Counted from the stretch's first letter, positions 1 to 6,013 are shown. The stretch: DNA of 7,116 nt from Candidatus Zixiibacteriota bacterium (GCA_020341875.1 CP070839.1:2010245-2017360); one strand, 5' to 3'. The notes: generated from the sequence alone by a model not told the origin. A program made the numbers and translations.

Positions 1-327
1 ACATCTGCTACTTATTTCTCTGGACCCTCTGGGTTCGTCTCACATTCTTCTTCTGATATCTATGGATGATAATGCCGAGCCAATGGGTAGTCAAGGCATT
101 TATTAAATCGTTCTCAGACAAATACATGCGAACTGACTATTAGCAAGCATGACCATAGACTATCTCGCCCCGTGCAGGACCTCGATCTCGCGGTTCGTCT
201 CCTTGTAAGAGTCGGTCTCGCGACGTCAGCCTCACAAGCTGCCACACCTGGTTGATCATAGCCGTCCCTGTTCAATCTTCCGCTGTTTTCAACTTTACGC
301 TAAGCAATTCCCTTCCCGAAGTCAAGG
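1..327. other. left-edge region with no supportable gene
   Basis: All six frames were considered. On the plus strand the frames entering from the left edge stop by about positions 54, 69 and 106, so at most a C-terminal tail of about 34 codons could be present, and none looks protein-like. On the minus strand all three frames have stops within the first 42 bases, so no minus-strand gene runs off the edge. No tRNA, strong hairpin or promoter was seen. The motif TCTCGCG occurs twice (about 185 and 217), which is probably chance. Confidence 0.5.
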
Positions 328-350
328 AAAAAAAGCGCCTTTGGCAGGCG
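328..350 (-). terminator. probable rho-independent terminator of the sigma-54 activator gene
   Basis: Read on the minus strand, CGCCT and AGGCG (350-346 and 340-336) form a 5-bp stem with a 5-nt loop, followed by C and seven T residues (334-328). It lies about 120 nt downstream of the regulator's stop codon, on the same strand, and no other gene intervenes. The stem is short, so termination may be partial. Confidence 0.45.
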
Positions 351-469
351 GCAGTGATATTGAATCCGATGGCCGAGATGCAGGTAAGAAGTAGCCGCGA
401 AGGTTAGTCTCGGAGTGACCAGCAAGTTCTGAAATGAAATGCGTGGAATCGTTTACTGCTGAGGAGAGG

Positions 470-2320
470 TTACTGGTGGGAAACTTCGGTTTTGGCTTTT
501 CTGGATTCTCTGAAATCTTCCTTGTATTTATTTATCAGTCGATGCAGCTCCACTCGATGCATTCTGGCATCTTCGGCGGCCTTGGAGACGACGTCGTCGT
601 TTTTGGTGAGAATATGGCTCAAGAAGGATTTCTCGATCTCCTCGACCGCTTTCTTTTTCAAGGCCTTCAACTCACCGTAGTTCTGTGGGATCTTTATCTT
701 ATAGTCGAAGTCGTTTCCTTCAAACAGAGTCTTGGGAAGCTCTTCTTTGGTGATCCATTCACCCTGGGCCAAGATTGTGGAGCGCTCGATTATGTTCTCC
801 AACTCTCTTATGTTGCCGGGGAAACCGTAGCGTGTCAGGACGTTCAGAGCCTCGGGATCAAGCCCCTTGATCTTCTTCCCGTTCTTCTTACCGAACTTGA
901 GGGCGAACGATTCTGCCAGAGGTTCGATGTCGAGCTTTCTCTCTCTCAACGGGGGCAGCTTTATGTTGATGACGTTAATCCTGTAGAACAGATCCTCTCT
1001 GAATTCGTTCTCCTTGACCCTTGAAAGAAGGTCTTTGTTGGTGGCGGCGATGACGCGAATGTCTGATTTTTTCACTCTATTAGAGCCTAATGGCTCAAAC
1101 TGGCGTGACTGGAGGAATCTCAATATCTTCACCTGCAGGAGCGGACTCATCTCCCCGATCTCATCCAAGAAGATGGTTCCACCATTTGCTTTCTCAAACT
1201 TTCCCTGCTTTTTCTGCTCCGCGCCGGTGAAGGCGCCCTTCTCGTACCCGAAGAGCTCGCTTTCTAAGAGCGTCTCCGGTATGGCAGCGCAATTGATGGG
1301 AACGAATGGTTTCTTGGAGCGACCGCTGTTGAAATGAATGGCCCGGGCCAGAAGCTCCTTTCCGGTGCCCGATTCCCCTTCGATCAGAACAGTGGCGTCG
1401 GTATCGGCCACGTCCGCCACCGTCTTGAGCACCTCCACCATCTGGGGACTATTTCCCAATATCTCGTCGAAGTTGAATCTCCCCCGCAGATCCTGCAGGA
1501 GCTTCTCCTGTGATTCTTTCAGCTCGGTGAAGAGGAGGTTGTTCTCCAGAGCCACTCCCACTCTTTCGCCCAGAGAGCTCAAAAGCGAAGCATCGTCCGG
1601 GGTGAAGTACGAATCTGCTTTGGTGTCGTCCAGATACATCACGCCCAGGACTTTATCCTTAGACTTCAGGGGCACGCAGAGAATAGACGTTGTTTCCGGT
1701 GAACCGCTCTCTTTCTCCTCGTCTGCATCCGATGTCAGAAGCTGCGTGATGCAGATTGCGTTTCCGCTCTCCGCGGCCGCGTCAATTACCTTTTCGTTTA
1801 TGCCATCGGTTTCCGCGTCGATCTCCTTTTTCTCACTGTTCTTGGCGACGGCGATTTTTATGTTGTTGCCTTCCTCAAATATCTTCAAGAAGCAGCGCTC
1901 ACAGGAGGTGATCTCCACCACCGAGTCGACCACCTCTTCCAGCAGGGCGCTCACGTCCCTTTCCGAATAGATGATGTCAGAGAGCTCGTACAATGTTCTG
2001 AAGGTTCTTCTCTCATCCTCCAGTTCCTTTGACTCAGTCTTGCAGCGTTGATACTCCTGAATCAGTTTCGAGATGTTGTCTCCCAGCGAGTTTTCCAGGG
2101 TGCTGGCTTTCCTCTCGATGTTGTCCAGAGACGACGTGGATCTCTCAACCCCCTCGGTCGGCTTGTCTGATGGACTGATGGAGCCAAGACTCAGAAGACT
2201 CTCCTTGAGGGTGGAGAGATCGCGGAAGATAGACTTGAGATTTCGCGAGCCGCTCAGCTTCAGCGTTTGAATGCTCTCTTCGACTTTATCCAGGGTTGGT
2301 TTTGTTTTTTTCTTCTTCAC
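470..2320 (-). CDS. sigma-54-dependent transcriptional activator (coiled coil-GAF-AAA+-Fis HTH)
   Basis: Cytoplasmic enhancer-binding protein that uses ATP to open promoters held by sigma-54 RNA polymerase. Residues are numbered from the longest open frame (TTG at 2356, 628 aa). About 20-120 is coiled-coil-like. About 118-280 is a GAF sensor ending in GVMYLDDTKADSYF. The AAA+ domain (about 295-535) has Walker A GESGTGKE (327-334), the sigma-54-contacting GAFTGA loop (374-379), Walker B GGTIFLDE (392-399), sensor I AATN (437-440), arginine fingers in FREDLFYR (452-459) and GNIRELE (514-520). A Fis-type HTH lies at about 585-612. There is no receiver domain, so the signal is probably a ligand or redox state read by GAF; the ligand is unknown. 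Start: the TTG at 2356 directly follows an in-frame TAG, has no Shine-Dalgarno and forms part of a -35 box. The GTG at 2320 (codon 13) fits the promoter better, giving 616 aa. Function is secure; the exact start and targets are not. Confidence 0.93.
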   Translation of the reverse strand: MKKKKTKPTLDKVEESIQTLKLSGSRNLKSIFRDLSTLKESLLSLGSISPSDKPTEGVERSTSSLDNIERKASTLENSLGDNISKLIQEYQRCKTESKELEDERRTFRTLYELSDIIYSERDVSALLEEVVDSVVEITSCERCFLKIFEEGNNIKIAVAKNSEKKEIDAETDGINEKVIDAAAESGNAICITQLLTSDADEEKESGSPETTSILCVPLKSKDKVLGVMYLDDTKADSYFTPDDASLLSSLGERVGVALENNLLFTELKESQEKLLQDLRGRFNFDEILGNSPQMVEVLKTVADVADTDATVLIEGESGTGKELLARAIHFNSGRSKKPFVPINCAAIPETLLESELFGYEKGAFTGAEQKKQGKFEKANGGTIFLDEIGEMSPLLQVKILRFLQSRQFEPLGSNRVKKSDIRVIAATNKDLLSRVKENEFREDLFYRINVINIKLPPLRERKLDIEPLAESFALKFGKKNGKKIKGLDPEALNVLTRYGFPGNIRELENIIERSTILAQGEWITKEELPKTLFEGNDFDYKIKIPQNYGELKALKKKAVEEIEKSFLSHILTKNDDVVSKAAEDARMHRVELHRLINKYKEDFRESRKAKTEVSHQ

Positions 2321-2328
2321 GTGTTCAA

Positions 2329-2356
2329 ATATTAATCTCGCTTTGGAATTTGTCAA
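2329..2356 (-). promoter_or_regulatory. sigma-70 promoter for the sigma-54 activator, predicted leaderless
   Basis: On the minus strand TTGACA (2356-2351) is separated by 16 nt from TAATAT (2334-2329), 11 of 12 matches to the housekeeping consensus. The expected +1 is near 2322, only about 2 nt before the in-frame GTG at 2320. The mRNA would therefore be leaderless or nearly so, unlike the other genes here, which have strong Shine-Dalgarno sites. Confidence 0.6.
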
Positions 2357-2473
2357 CTAGAAATTTGTTAATGATGTGTTTTGGAAAACCAGAATGACAA
2401 AAAGTCTTCAGCAGACAATTGAAACATACAGGTTGATTCACCAGTTGTGGATCGCACACGCGGCAGAAATTCC

Positions 2474-2502
2474 TTGACTCGGGTATGATTGCCACGTAAT
2501 AT
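2474..2502 (+). promoter_or_regulatory. sigma-70 promoter of the tRNA gene
   Basis: TTGACT (2474-2479), a 17-nt spacer, then TAATAT (2497-2502). The predicted +1 is near 2509, leaving a leader of about 9 nt before the mature tRNA 5' end at 2518. It is divergent from the regulator promoter at 2329-2356. Confidence 0.8.
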
Positions 2503-2517
2503 ATATGTGGTTTTTGA

Positions 2518-2591
2518 GGGCCCATAGCTCAGTTGGTTAGAGCAACTGACTCATAATCAGTGGGTCGCAGGTTCGAGTCCTGCTGGGCCCA
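2518..2591 (+). tRNA. tRNA with CAU anticodon, most likely tRNA-Ile2 (lysidine-type)
   Basis: A complete 74-nt cloverleaf. The acceptor stem is GGGCCCA (2518-2524) with TGGGCCC (2584-2590), discriminator A at 2591. The D arm is GCTC/GAGC, the anticodon stem ACTGA/TCAGT encloses loop CTCATAA, and the T arm is GCAGG-TTCGAGT-CCTGC. The anticodon is CAU, which serves initiator Met, elongator Met or Ile2. Fully paired G1-C72 argues against initiator Met. C4-G69 and C5-G68, features used by TilS to recognise tRNA-Ile2, favour isoleucine decoding AUA after lysidine modification; elongator Met cannot be excluded by eye. CCA is not encoded, since the sequence after A2591 is seven T residues, so a CCA-adding enzyme must complete it. 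It is a single-gene unit with its own promoter and terminator. Confidence 0.96.
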
Positions 2592-2604
2592 TTTTTTTAA
2601 TCCC

Positions 2605-2640
2605 CGGCCCGCAGATGATTTTTCTGCCGGCCGTTTTTTT
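2605..2640 (+). terminator. rho-independent terminator of the tRNA unit
   Basis: CGGCC-C-GCAG (2605-2614) pairs with CTGC-C-GGCCG (2624-2633), giving 9 bp with one C/C mismatch and a 9-nt loop, followed by seven T residues (2634-2640). It begins 14 nt after the tRNA 3' end. The run of seven T directly after the tRNA (2592-2598) may add a pause. Confidence 0.85.
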
Positions 2641-2709
2641 GTCAGGAAGAATCCGGGGTTCAGCGGACAAGGGTGCCTCTGCACTATAGATCCAGAATTC
2701 CGTCCATGC

Positions 2710-2750
2710 AAAAAAGGCGGATGCCGTACTCTCATCCGCCTTGTCTTTTG
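2710..2750. terminator. bidirectional hairpin terminator
   Basis: AAGGCGGATG (2714-2723) and CATCCGCCTT (2733-2742) form a perfect 10-bp stem with a 9-nt loop. On the minus strand the stem runs into at least six T residues (complement of the A run at 2710-2715), so it suits transcripts from the small minus-strand gene at 2975-3217. On the plus strand it is followed by TTGTCTTTT and could back up the tRNA terminator. Confidence 0.65.
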
Positions 2751-2797
2751 TTCATCGATCCCGAAAGAGGAGTGGGAACTCTCTTTATAAAGAAGGG

Positions 2798-2947
2798 GGG
2801 GAAGAGCGCTTTGACAAGTACTCTTCCCCACGGCCGACAGAGAAGGGGTGAAGAGAGTGTGTACCCTGTGGACCGATCCCCTCGTGGGAAGTTGGATCAC
2901 GGGTCCCCGGACCATTTCGGCCGCGGGAGCCCCGCCTTTGTTTTTTT
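2798..2947 (+). ncRNA. candidate structured RNA ending in a terminator (tentative)
   Basis: The stretch is dense in pairing potential. GGGGAAGAG (2798-2806) matches CTCTTCCCC (2821-2829) over 9 bp. CGGCCG (2831-2836) can pair with CGGCCG (2918-2923). GGACC-GATCC (2870-2879) pairs with GGATC-acg-GGTCC (2894-2906), 10 bp with a 3-nt bulge. A plus-strand terminator closes the region. No plus-strand ORF looks real and no strong promoter was found upstream. I looked for SRP, RNase P and 6S hallmarks and saw none. It could instead be intergenic hairpins. Confidence 0.3.
2923..2947 (+). terminator. plus-strand rho-independent terminator
   Basis: GCGGG (2923-2927), loop AGC, CCCGC (2931-2935), then C, TTTG and seven T residues (2941-2947). 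The T run is on the plus strand, so it does not serve the minus-strand gene ending at 2975. It would end a plus-strand transcript that has no recognised protein gene. Confidence 0.5.
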
Positions 2948-2974
2948 GACATTGCTGAAAGCTTCAGGATTATG

Positions 2975-3217
2975 TTACTTCCTGGTACGTTCCTCCAGCT
3001 TGATCGAAAAGCCATATAGTACCCTAACCTTCTTGGGTGTCAGGCCCTTTATCTCGCCGGCGACAGAGATCTCTGATCTGTTCTTCTGCTTTGATTTGGC
3101 CACTTGTTCGATCAGATCGTTGACTTCCTTGAACAGCCTGGCGAGGTTGCTTTCTCCCTTGCTCATGTCGATATCATATCGAGATTTTTTCTTTCCTGTT
3201 CCTGTTCTCTTTCCCAT
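2975..3217 (-). CDS. small GvpH/Hsp20-N-terminus-like protein, 80 aa
   Basis: A short basic protein without signal peptide or membrane segment. Residues 1-13 are Lys/Arg/Gly-rich. About 23-45 (NLARLFKEVNDLIEQVAK) is an amphipathic helix. Residues 49-74 (EISVAGEIKG... then RVLYGFSIKL) resemble the segment before the alpha-crystallin domain in archaeal GvpH-like Hsp20 proteins, which typically reads sGEIkg...YGFSvkv. The alpha-crystallin domain itself is missing: the frame stops after KLEERTRK and no continuation appears in the other frames downstream. The start is well supported, because ATG at 3217 is preceded by AAGGAGGG (3233-3226) at good spacing. No gas-vesicle genes are visible nearby, so a gas-vesicle role is not implied. 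The family resemblance is from memory of the motif pattern and is tentative; the gene call itself is good. Confidence 0.75.
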   Translation of the reverse strand: MGKRTGTGKKKSRYDIDMSKGESNLARLFKEVNDLIEQVAKSKQKNRSEISVAGEIKGLTPKKVRVLYGFSIKLEERTRK

Positions 3218-3500
3218 ACCAATAACCCTCCTTCGCCGCCACCCGCTTCACCGCCCTGAAAGTCCGCCAGCACGTCATCTGAGGAGTGTTCCTCTCGCTG
3301 CGCTTTATGACCCATCTCTTAGTTCGCAGGCTCTAATCGTTTGTTTCACCTTTCGCTGGTCCACCCGCTTGCTGGTTCAACGGTGAGTTTACTCATTCGT
3401 TGTCTCGCCTCGCGGAATCGAAGCCGGAGCCGACAGCAAAACTCATCCAATCGGGGATTCGACCCATTTCCATGACAGTTTACCCTTAACGGGACATGCA

Positions 3501-3537
3501 TTTTTCCCTTGACAAGGGGGTAAGGAGAACTTATCTT
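3501..3537 (+). promoter_or_regulatory. promoter of the first secreted-protein cassette
   Basis: TTGACA (3509-3514), 17-nt spacer, TATCTT (3532-3537). The -35 lies in tttttcccttgacaa (3501-3515), which is repeated exactly at 6204-6218 ahead of the paralogue. CCCTTGACAAGGG (3506-3518) is a palindrome around a central A, so an operator over the -35 box is possible. The predicted +1 is near 3544, giving about 150 nt of leader before the uORF. Positions 3234-3500 hold nothing else that I can support. Confidence 0.75.
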
Positions 3538-3651
3538 ATGATAGGCTAATCAAACTAAGGGTAGATTTTCTCCGATAGCCGCGGGGCAGCCAACGTGTGA
3601 GCTATTCATCTTCTCTGTGGCTGGGGGAGGTCTTGTCGCTGAATCGGAACC

Positions 3652-3692
3652 TCTGGATCGCGAGGTCCGGATCTAACAGGGAGGAATCCGCT
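3652..3692 (+). promoter_or_regulatory. conserved leader hairpin plus Shine-Dalgarno block (first copy)
   Basis: TCTGGAT (3652-3658) pairs with GTCCGGA (3665-3671), 7 bp including two G-U pairs, around a 6-nt loop. CTAAC (3673-3677) follows, then GGGAGGA (3679-3685), with GGAGG ending 8 nt before the uORF ATG at 3693. From CTGGATC at 3653 through CTAAC, 17 of 25 positions match the copy at 6363-6387 without gaps. From CTAAC through ATGTC, 21 of 25 match with one single-base gap, and all four mismatches are transitions. Confidence 0.65.
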
Positions 3693-3728
3693 ATGTCTTC
3701 TTATTCTCAGCGCCCAAGGGCCCCGTAA
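3693..3728 (+). CDS. 11-codon leader peptide uORF (first copy)
   Basis: ATG at 3693 follows a GGAGG (3680-3684) at 8-nt spacing and encodes MSSYSQRPRAP, then TAA. The downstream copy at 6404-6439 has the same length, the same 8-nt spacing and the pattern M-S-x-Y, basic residue at position 9, Pro at 11, then stop. It ends 82 nt before the ATG of the 670-aa secreted protein. Peptides ending in Pro before a stop codon are known to terminate slowly, as in TnaC of the E. coli tna operon, so a ribosome-stalling or attenuation role is a reasonable inference. No codon run for one amino acid points to classical amino-acid attenuation. Two copies alone do not prove translation. Confidence 0.5.
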   Translation: MSSYSQRPRAP

Positions 3729-3734
3729 GGTAAT

Positions 3735-3760
3735 TCCGCTGGCCTTTTCTCGTCAGCGGA
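3735..3760 (+). promoter_or_regulatory. hairpin between leader uORF and secreted-protein gene
   Basis: TCCGCTG (3735-3741) and CAGCGGA (3754-3760) form a perfect 7-bp stem with a 12-nt loop, starting 7 nt after the uORF stop. No T run follows, so it is not a classic terminator. A ribosome paused at the uORF stop would cover the left arm, which could link uORF translation to downstream folding. The second cassette also has a hairpin after its uORF (6454-6469). Confidence 0.45.
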
Positions 3761-3810
3761 GAGAATCTCGATAATCTCATTGTCTTTCATTTTACGAGGA
3801 GGCAGAGAAG

Positions 3811-5823
3811 ATGAAAAGGAAGAGAGAAAGGTTTGAAAGGCTGGTGATATTGGCGCTGACAACGGCGCTGGTGGCAGCTGTAGCCACAATGGCATATGCA
3901 GCCGACATTAAAACACACGTCAAAGAGGTGGGTGTCCGCGGTGGGGCCGCCCCTGCTACTAAAGACATTGTGTATGACAACACGATGGATTACAGTAGTC
4001 TGGGCTCAACGCAGCGCGATACTCTATACCCCTTTGAGTCGATCATGGCAGATGACTTCATCTTCGACGTACTCCAGCCGGTAAATGACGTCCACTGGCT
4101 TGGCGGCTACTGGGACCCCTACGAGGATGGGTTCTTTGATTGGGAGATCAAGTTCTACAACGACTTCGGTGATGGCAACAAACCCGGCGCGGCTTTCGCC
4201 AGTTACCGTTTCGCCGACCACGAAATCACCAAGGTGGAAATCAGTCCTGGCATCTTCAACTACTCGGTTACCTTGCCAAATCCTCCGGTGACCTTCAGCC
4301 CTTTCACCAAGTACTGGATGTCCATTCAGGGCATTGGCGTCTACCCGCCGCAGTCTGGCTGGGGGATGCACGATGCTCCGATCCTTCAACACCAGGCTGT
4401 GTTTAAGTCGGCGTTTTTCGGTTTCCCAGACTGGACGAACTCGGTGGACGTGTTTGGCACTGTCTACGACATGGCCTTCCAGTTGACCTATGAAGATCCT
4501 TTCCCCGACTGCAAGATGCATTTCCCGCAGCTCCCGGACCTGATCGGCTGGGACGTGAATGCCACCGCGCCGAAGATCCTGGCTGACGACTGGCAGTGCA
4601 CCGAAACCGGCTATCTCACGGACATCCACTTCTGGGGTTCCTGGAAAAACCAGGACGGCATGCCCCAAACCGACGACTATCCCCCTGGCGGTGAAATGCC
4701 GTGGTTCAGGCTCAGCATCCACAGGAATCTGCCCGTTGGTCATCCTGATAATCCTTACCCCTGGAGCATTCCGGGCGAACAGATATGGGGTTGGGAAGGG
4801 GAGATCGGGGGCATACCGTCCGAGCCGCCCACGTTCGAGTCCTGGTATGATCCGAACACAGACTCAACCATCTGTAACGACCATATGCCCTACTGGCAGT
4901 ACGACTTCTTTTTCGACCAGGCCTATCCGCCACCAGATTCATTCCTCCAGCATAAGGATTCCATCTACTGGTTGGACATCGCCGCGCTCGGTATCCAGCC
5001 ACCATTCCAGTGGGGCTGGAAGAATTCGCGGGATCATTTCATGGATGACGCGGTGTACTCAGACACTCCTGTCGGGCCCTGGTTCCCACTTATCGAACCG
5101 CCAAGATGCAACTGGTTTGACGTCTATTTCGACTCGAGCGGAACACCCGAGGACTGGGGTTCGTCCAATTACTACAGCAACGGATGGTATTTTTACCCGC
5201 AGTATGATTGGTGGAATATGTGGTTCTACAACAACCCGTTCAATCCCTATAAGCTAAAGGAGATCTTTATTGAAAGGCTTTGGGTCGCGGTGTACGGTCC
5301 TCAGCCCTTTGCCATCTTTGCCCTTAACTGGTCAACTCCGGCGTGGGACGAAATGGGCATGGGCAGGCCGCCCCTCCCTGGGGACGGAGACGAGGACCTC
5401 TATATAGAGCGTTTCGTCTTTGGTGAGTTGCCACTGGAGGTTCTTCTTTACTTTGATTACGTTATTCCCTATAACCCGGAGTGGGTTTCCATCGACTTTA
5501 TAGCACAGGACGTCATCATCAACGGGTTCGTCTACCACGAATGCGTGGAGACGTCGATGGATCTGGCGTTTGTGATCACCGGGGAGCCGCTGCCGGTGAT
5601 ATGCGGCGACGTGAACAACAACGGCGTGGTTGACGTGGGTGACGTAGTCTATCTGGTAACCTACCTCTATAAGAACGGCCCGGCACCTATTCCAATGGCG
5701 TGTGTCGGAGATGTCACCAACAATGACGTAGTTGATGTGGGTGACGTGGTCTATCTGGTCACCTACCTGTACAAGAATGGCCCGGCACCTGATCCTAATT
5801 GCTGCAACCCGCCTTGGAAGTAA
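3811..5823 (+). CDS. secreted beta-sandwich protein with C-terminal dockerin-like repeats
   Basis: Exported 670-aa protein. MKRKRERFER, a hydrophobic stretch (11-26) and AYA|AD at 28-30 form a Sec signal peptide. About 52-226 is an uncharacterised beta-rich domain (ADDF, VNDVHWLGGY, FDWEIKFYND, GDGNKPGA). About 232-420 (GWDVNATAPKILADDWQC, DIHFWGSW, IYWLDI, FQWGWKNS) resembles an uncharacterised DUF, possibly DUF7901. About 430-590 is very aromatic. Residues 598-660 contain two dockerin-type EF-hand repeats with 12-residue calcium loops at 600-611 and 634-645, plus cysteines 598, 631, 664 and 665. No catalytic motif or sortase signal is visible. The start is supported by GAGGAGG (3796-3802), 8 nt before the ATG. 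It is the first of two tandem paralogues, each with its own promoter and leader. The biochemical role is unknown; display or complex formation at the cell surface through the dockerin is inferred. No cohesin is present in the window. Confidence 0.94.
   Translation: MKRKRERFERLVILALTTALVAAVATMAYAADIKTHVKEVGVRGGAAPATKDIVYDNTMDYSSLGSTQRDTLYPFESIMADDFIFDVLQPVNDVHWLGGYWDPYEDGFFDWEIKFYNDFGDGNKPGAAFASYRFADHEITKVEISPGIFNYSVTLPNPPVTFSPFTKYWMSIQGIGVYPPQSGWGMHDAPILQHQAVFKSAFFGFPDWTNSVDVFGTVYDMAFQLTYEDPFPDCKMHFPQLPDLIGWDVNATAPKILADDWQCTETGYLTDIHFWGSWKNQDGMPQTDDYPPGGEMPWFRLSIHRNLPVGHPDNPYPWSIPGEQIWGWEGEIGGIPSEPPTFESWYDPNTDSTICNDHMPYWQYDFFFDQAYPPPDSFLQHKDSIYWLDIAALGIQPPFQWGWKNSRDHFMDDAVYSDTPVGPWFPLIEPPRCNWFDVYFDSSGTPEDWGSSNYYSNGWYFYPQYDWWNMWFYNNPFNPYKLKEIFIERLWVAVYGPQPFAIFALNWSTPAWDEMGMGRPPLPGDGDEDLYIERFVFGELPLEVLLYFDYVIPYNPEWVSIDFIAQDVIINGFVYHECVETSMDLAFVITGEPLPVICGDVNNNGVVDVGDVVYLVTYLYKNGPAPIPMACVGDVTNNDVVDVGDVVYLVTYLYKNGPAPDPNCCNPPWK
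5605..5790 (+). repeat. two tandem dockerin-like repeats, 102-nt period
   Basis: Units of 84 nt at 5605-5688 and 5707-5790 differ at 13 bases, but only 2 of 28 residues differ (N to T and G to D), so 11 changes are synonymous. The period is 34 codons. Each unit carries a Ca-binding loop followed by VVYLVTYLYKNGPAP. This is protein repetition under purifying selection, not a mobile repeat. Confidence 0.85.
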
Positions 5824-5890
5824 GCAGATTGAAACCTCTTTCCCTCACCATTTCATGGAGATGGGGATGGAGAGACAGGCAGTGAGTGTG

Positions 5891-5955
5891 GTAGGCGGGG
5901 CTTCCAGCCTTGCCTGTTGAATTCGGCCAATGGGCGGGCAAGATGCCCGCCCTAC
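5891..5955. repeat. REP-like bipartite hairpin element
   Basis: GGCGGGGCT (5894-5902) pairs with AGCCTTGCC (5906-5914) using two G-U pairs and loop TCC. GGGCGGGCA (5932-5940) pairs perfectly with TGCCCGCCC (5944-5952) with loop AGA. The unit is bounded by GTA (5891-5893) and TAC (5953-5955), and its outer arms GTAGGCGGG and CCCGCCCTAC are nearly complementary. Two back-to-back G/C-rich stems are the layout of REP/BIME elements mobilised by RAYT transposases. It lies in the 3' region of the 670-aa gene and may protect or end its transcript. Other copies in the genome are expected but cannot be seen here. Confidence 0.7.
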
Positions 5956-5963
5956 GGATTTCG

Positions 5964-6005
5964 CACGGAAAAGGTGGACGCTCGAAAAGGGCGTCCACCT
6001 TCGTG
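5964..6005. repeat. long inverted repeat, second module of the REP-like cluster
   Basis: AAGGTGGACGC (5971-5981) and GCGTCCACCTT (5991-6001) form a perfect 11-bp stem with a 9-nt loop, extended by CACG/CGTG (5964-5967 and 6002-6005) across a GAA bulge. There is no T run, so terminator activity is uncertain. Confidence 0.7.
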
Positions 6006-6013
6006 TCTTCTGT

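Noticed and set aside
434..2270. Several plus-strand frames opposite the regulator
   Set aside because: They are antisense shadows of a clearly conserved sigma-54 activator.
2529..2915. 128-codon minus-strand frame ending in QQDSNLRPTDYESVALTN
   Set aside because: The tail is the antisense translation of the tRNA gene, a well-known annotation artefact; the rest overlaps terminators and hairpins.
3163..3315. 50-codon minus-strand frame starting MGHKAQREEHSSDDV
   Set aside because: It overlaps the 80-aa gene in another frame, has only a poor SD, and its Gly-rich part is the SD region of that gene.
2673..3386. 237-codon plus-strand frame across the small minus-strand gene
   Set aside because: It runs through two terminators and is antisense to the SD-led 80-aa gene; its composition is not protein-like.
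3544..3692. Known riboswitch (c-di-GMP, cobalamin) in the first leader
   Set aside because: No GGCAAA-type c-di-GMP core or cobalamin-box motif is present in either leader.
4024..5538. Long minus-strand and +1/+2 frames within the secreted-protein gene
   Set aside because: They are shadows of the 670-aa gene, which has a signal peptide, SD site and recognisable repeats.
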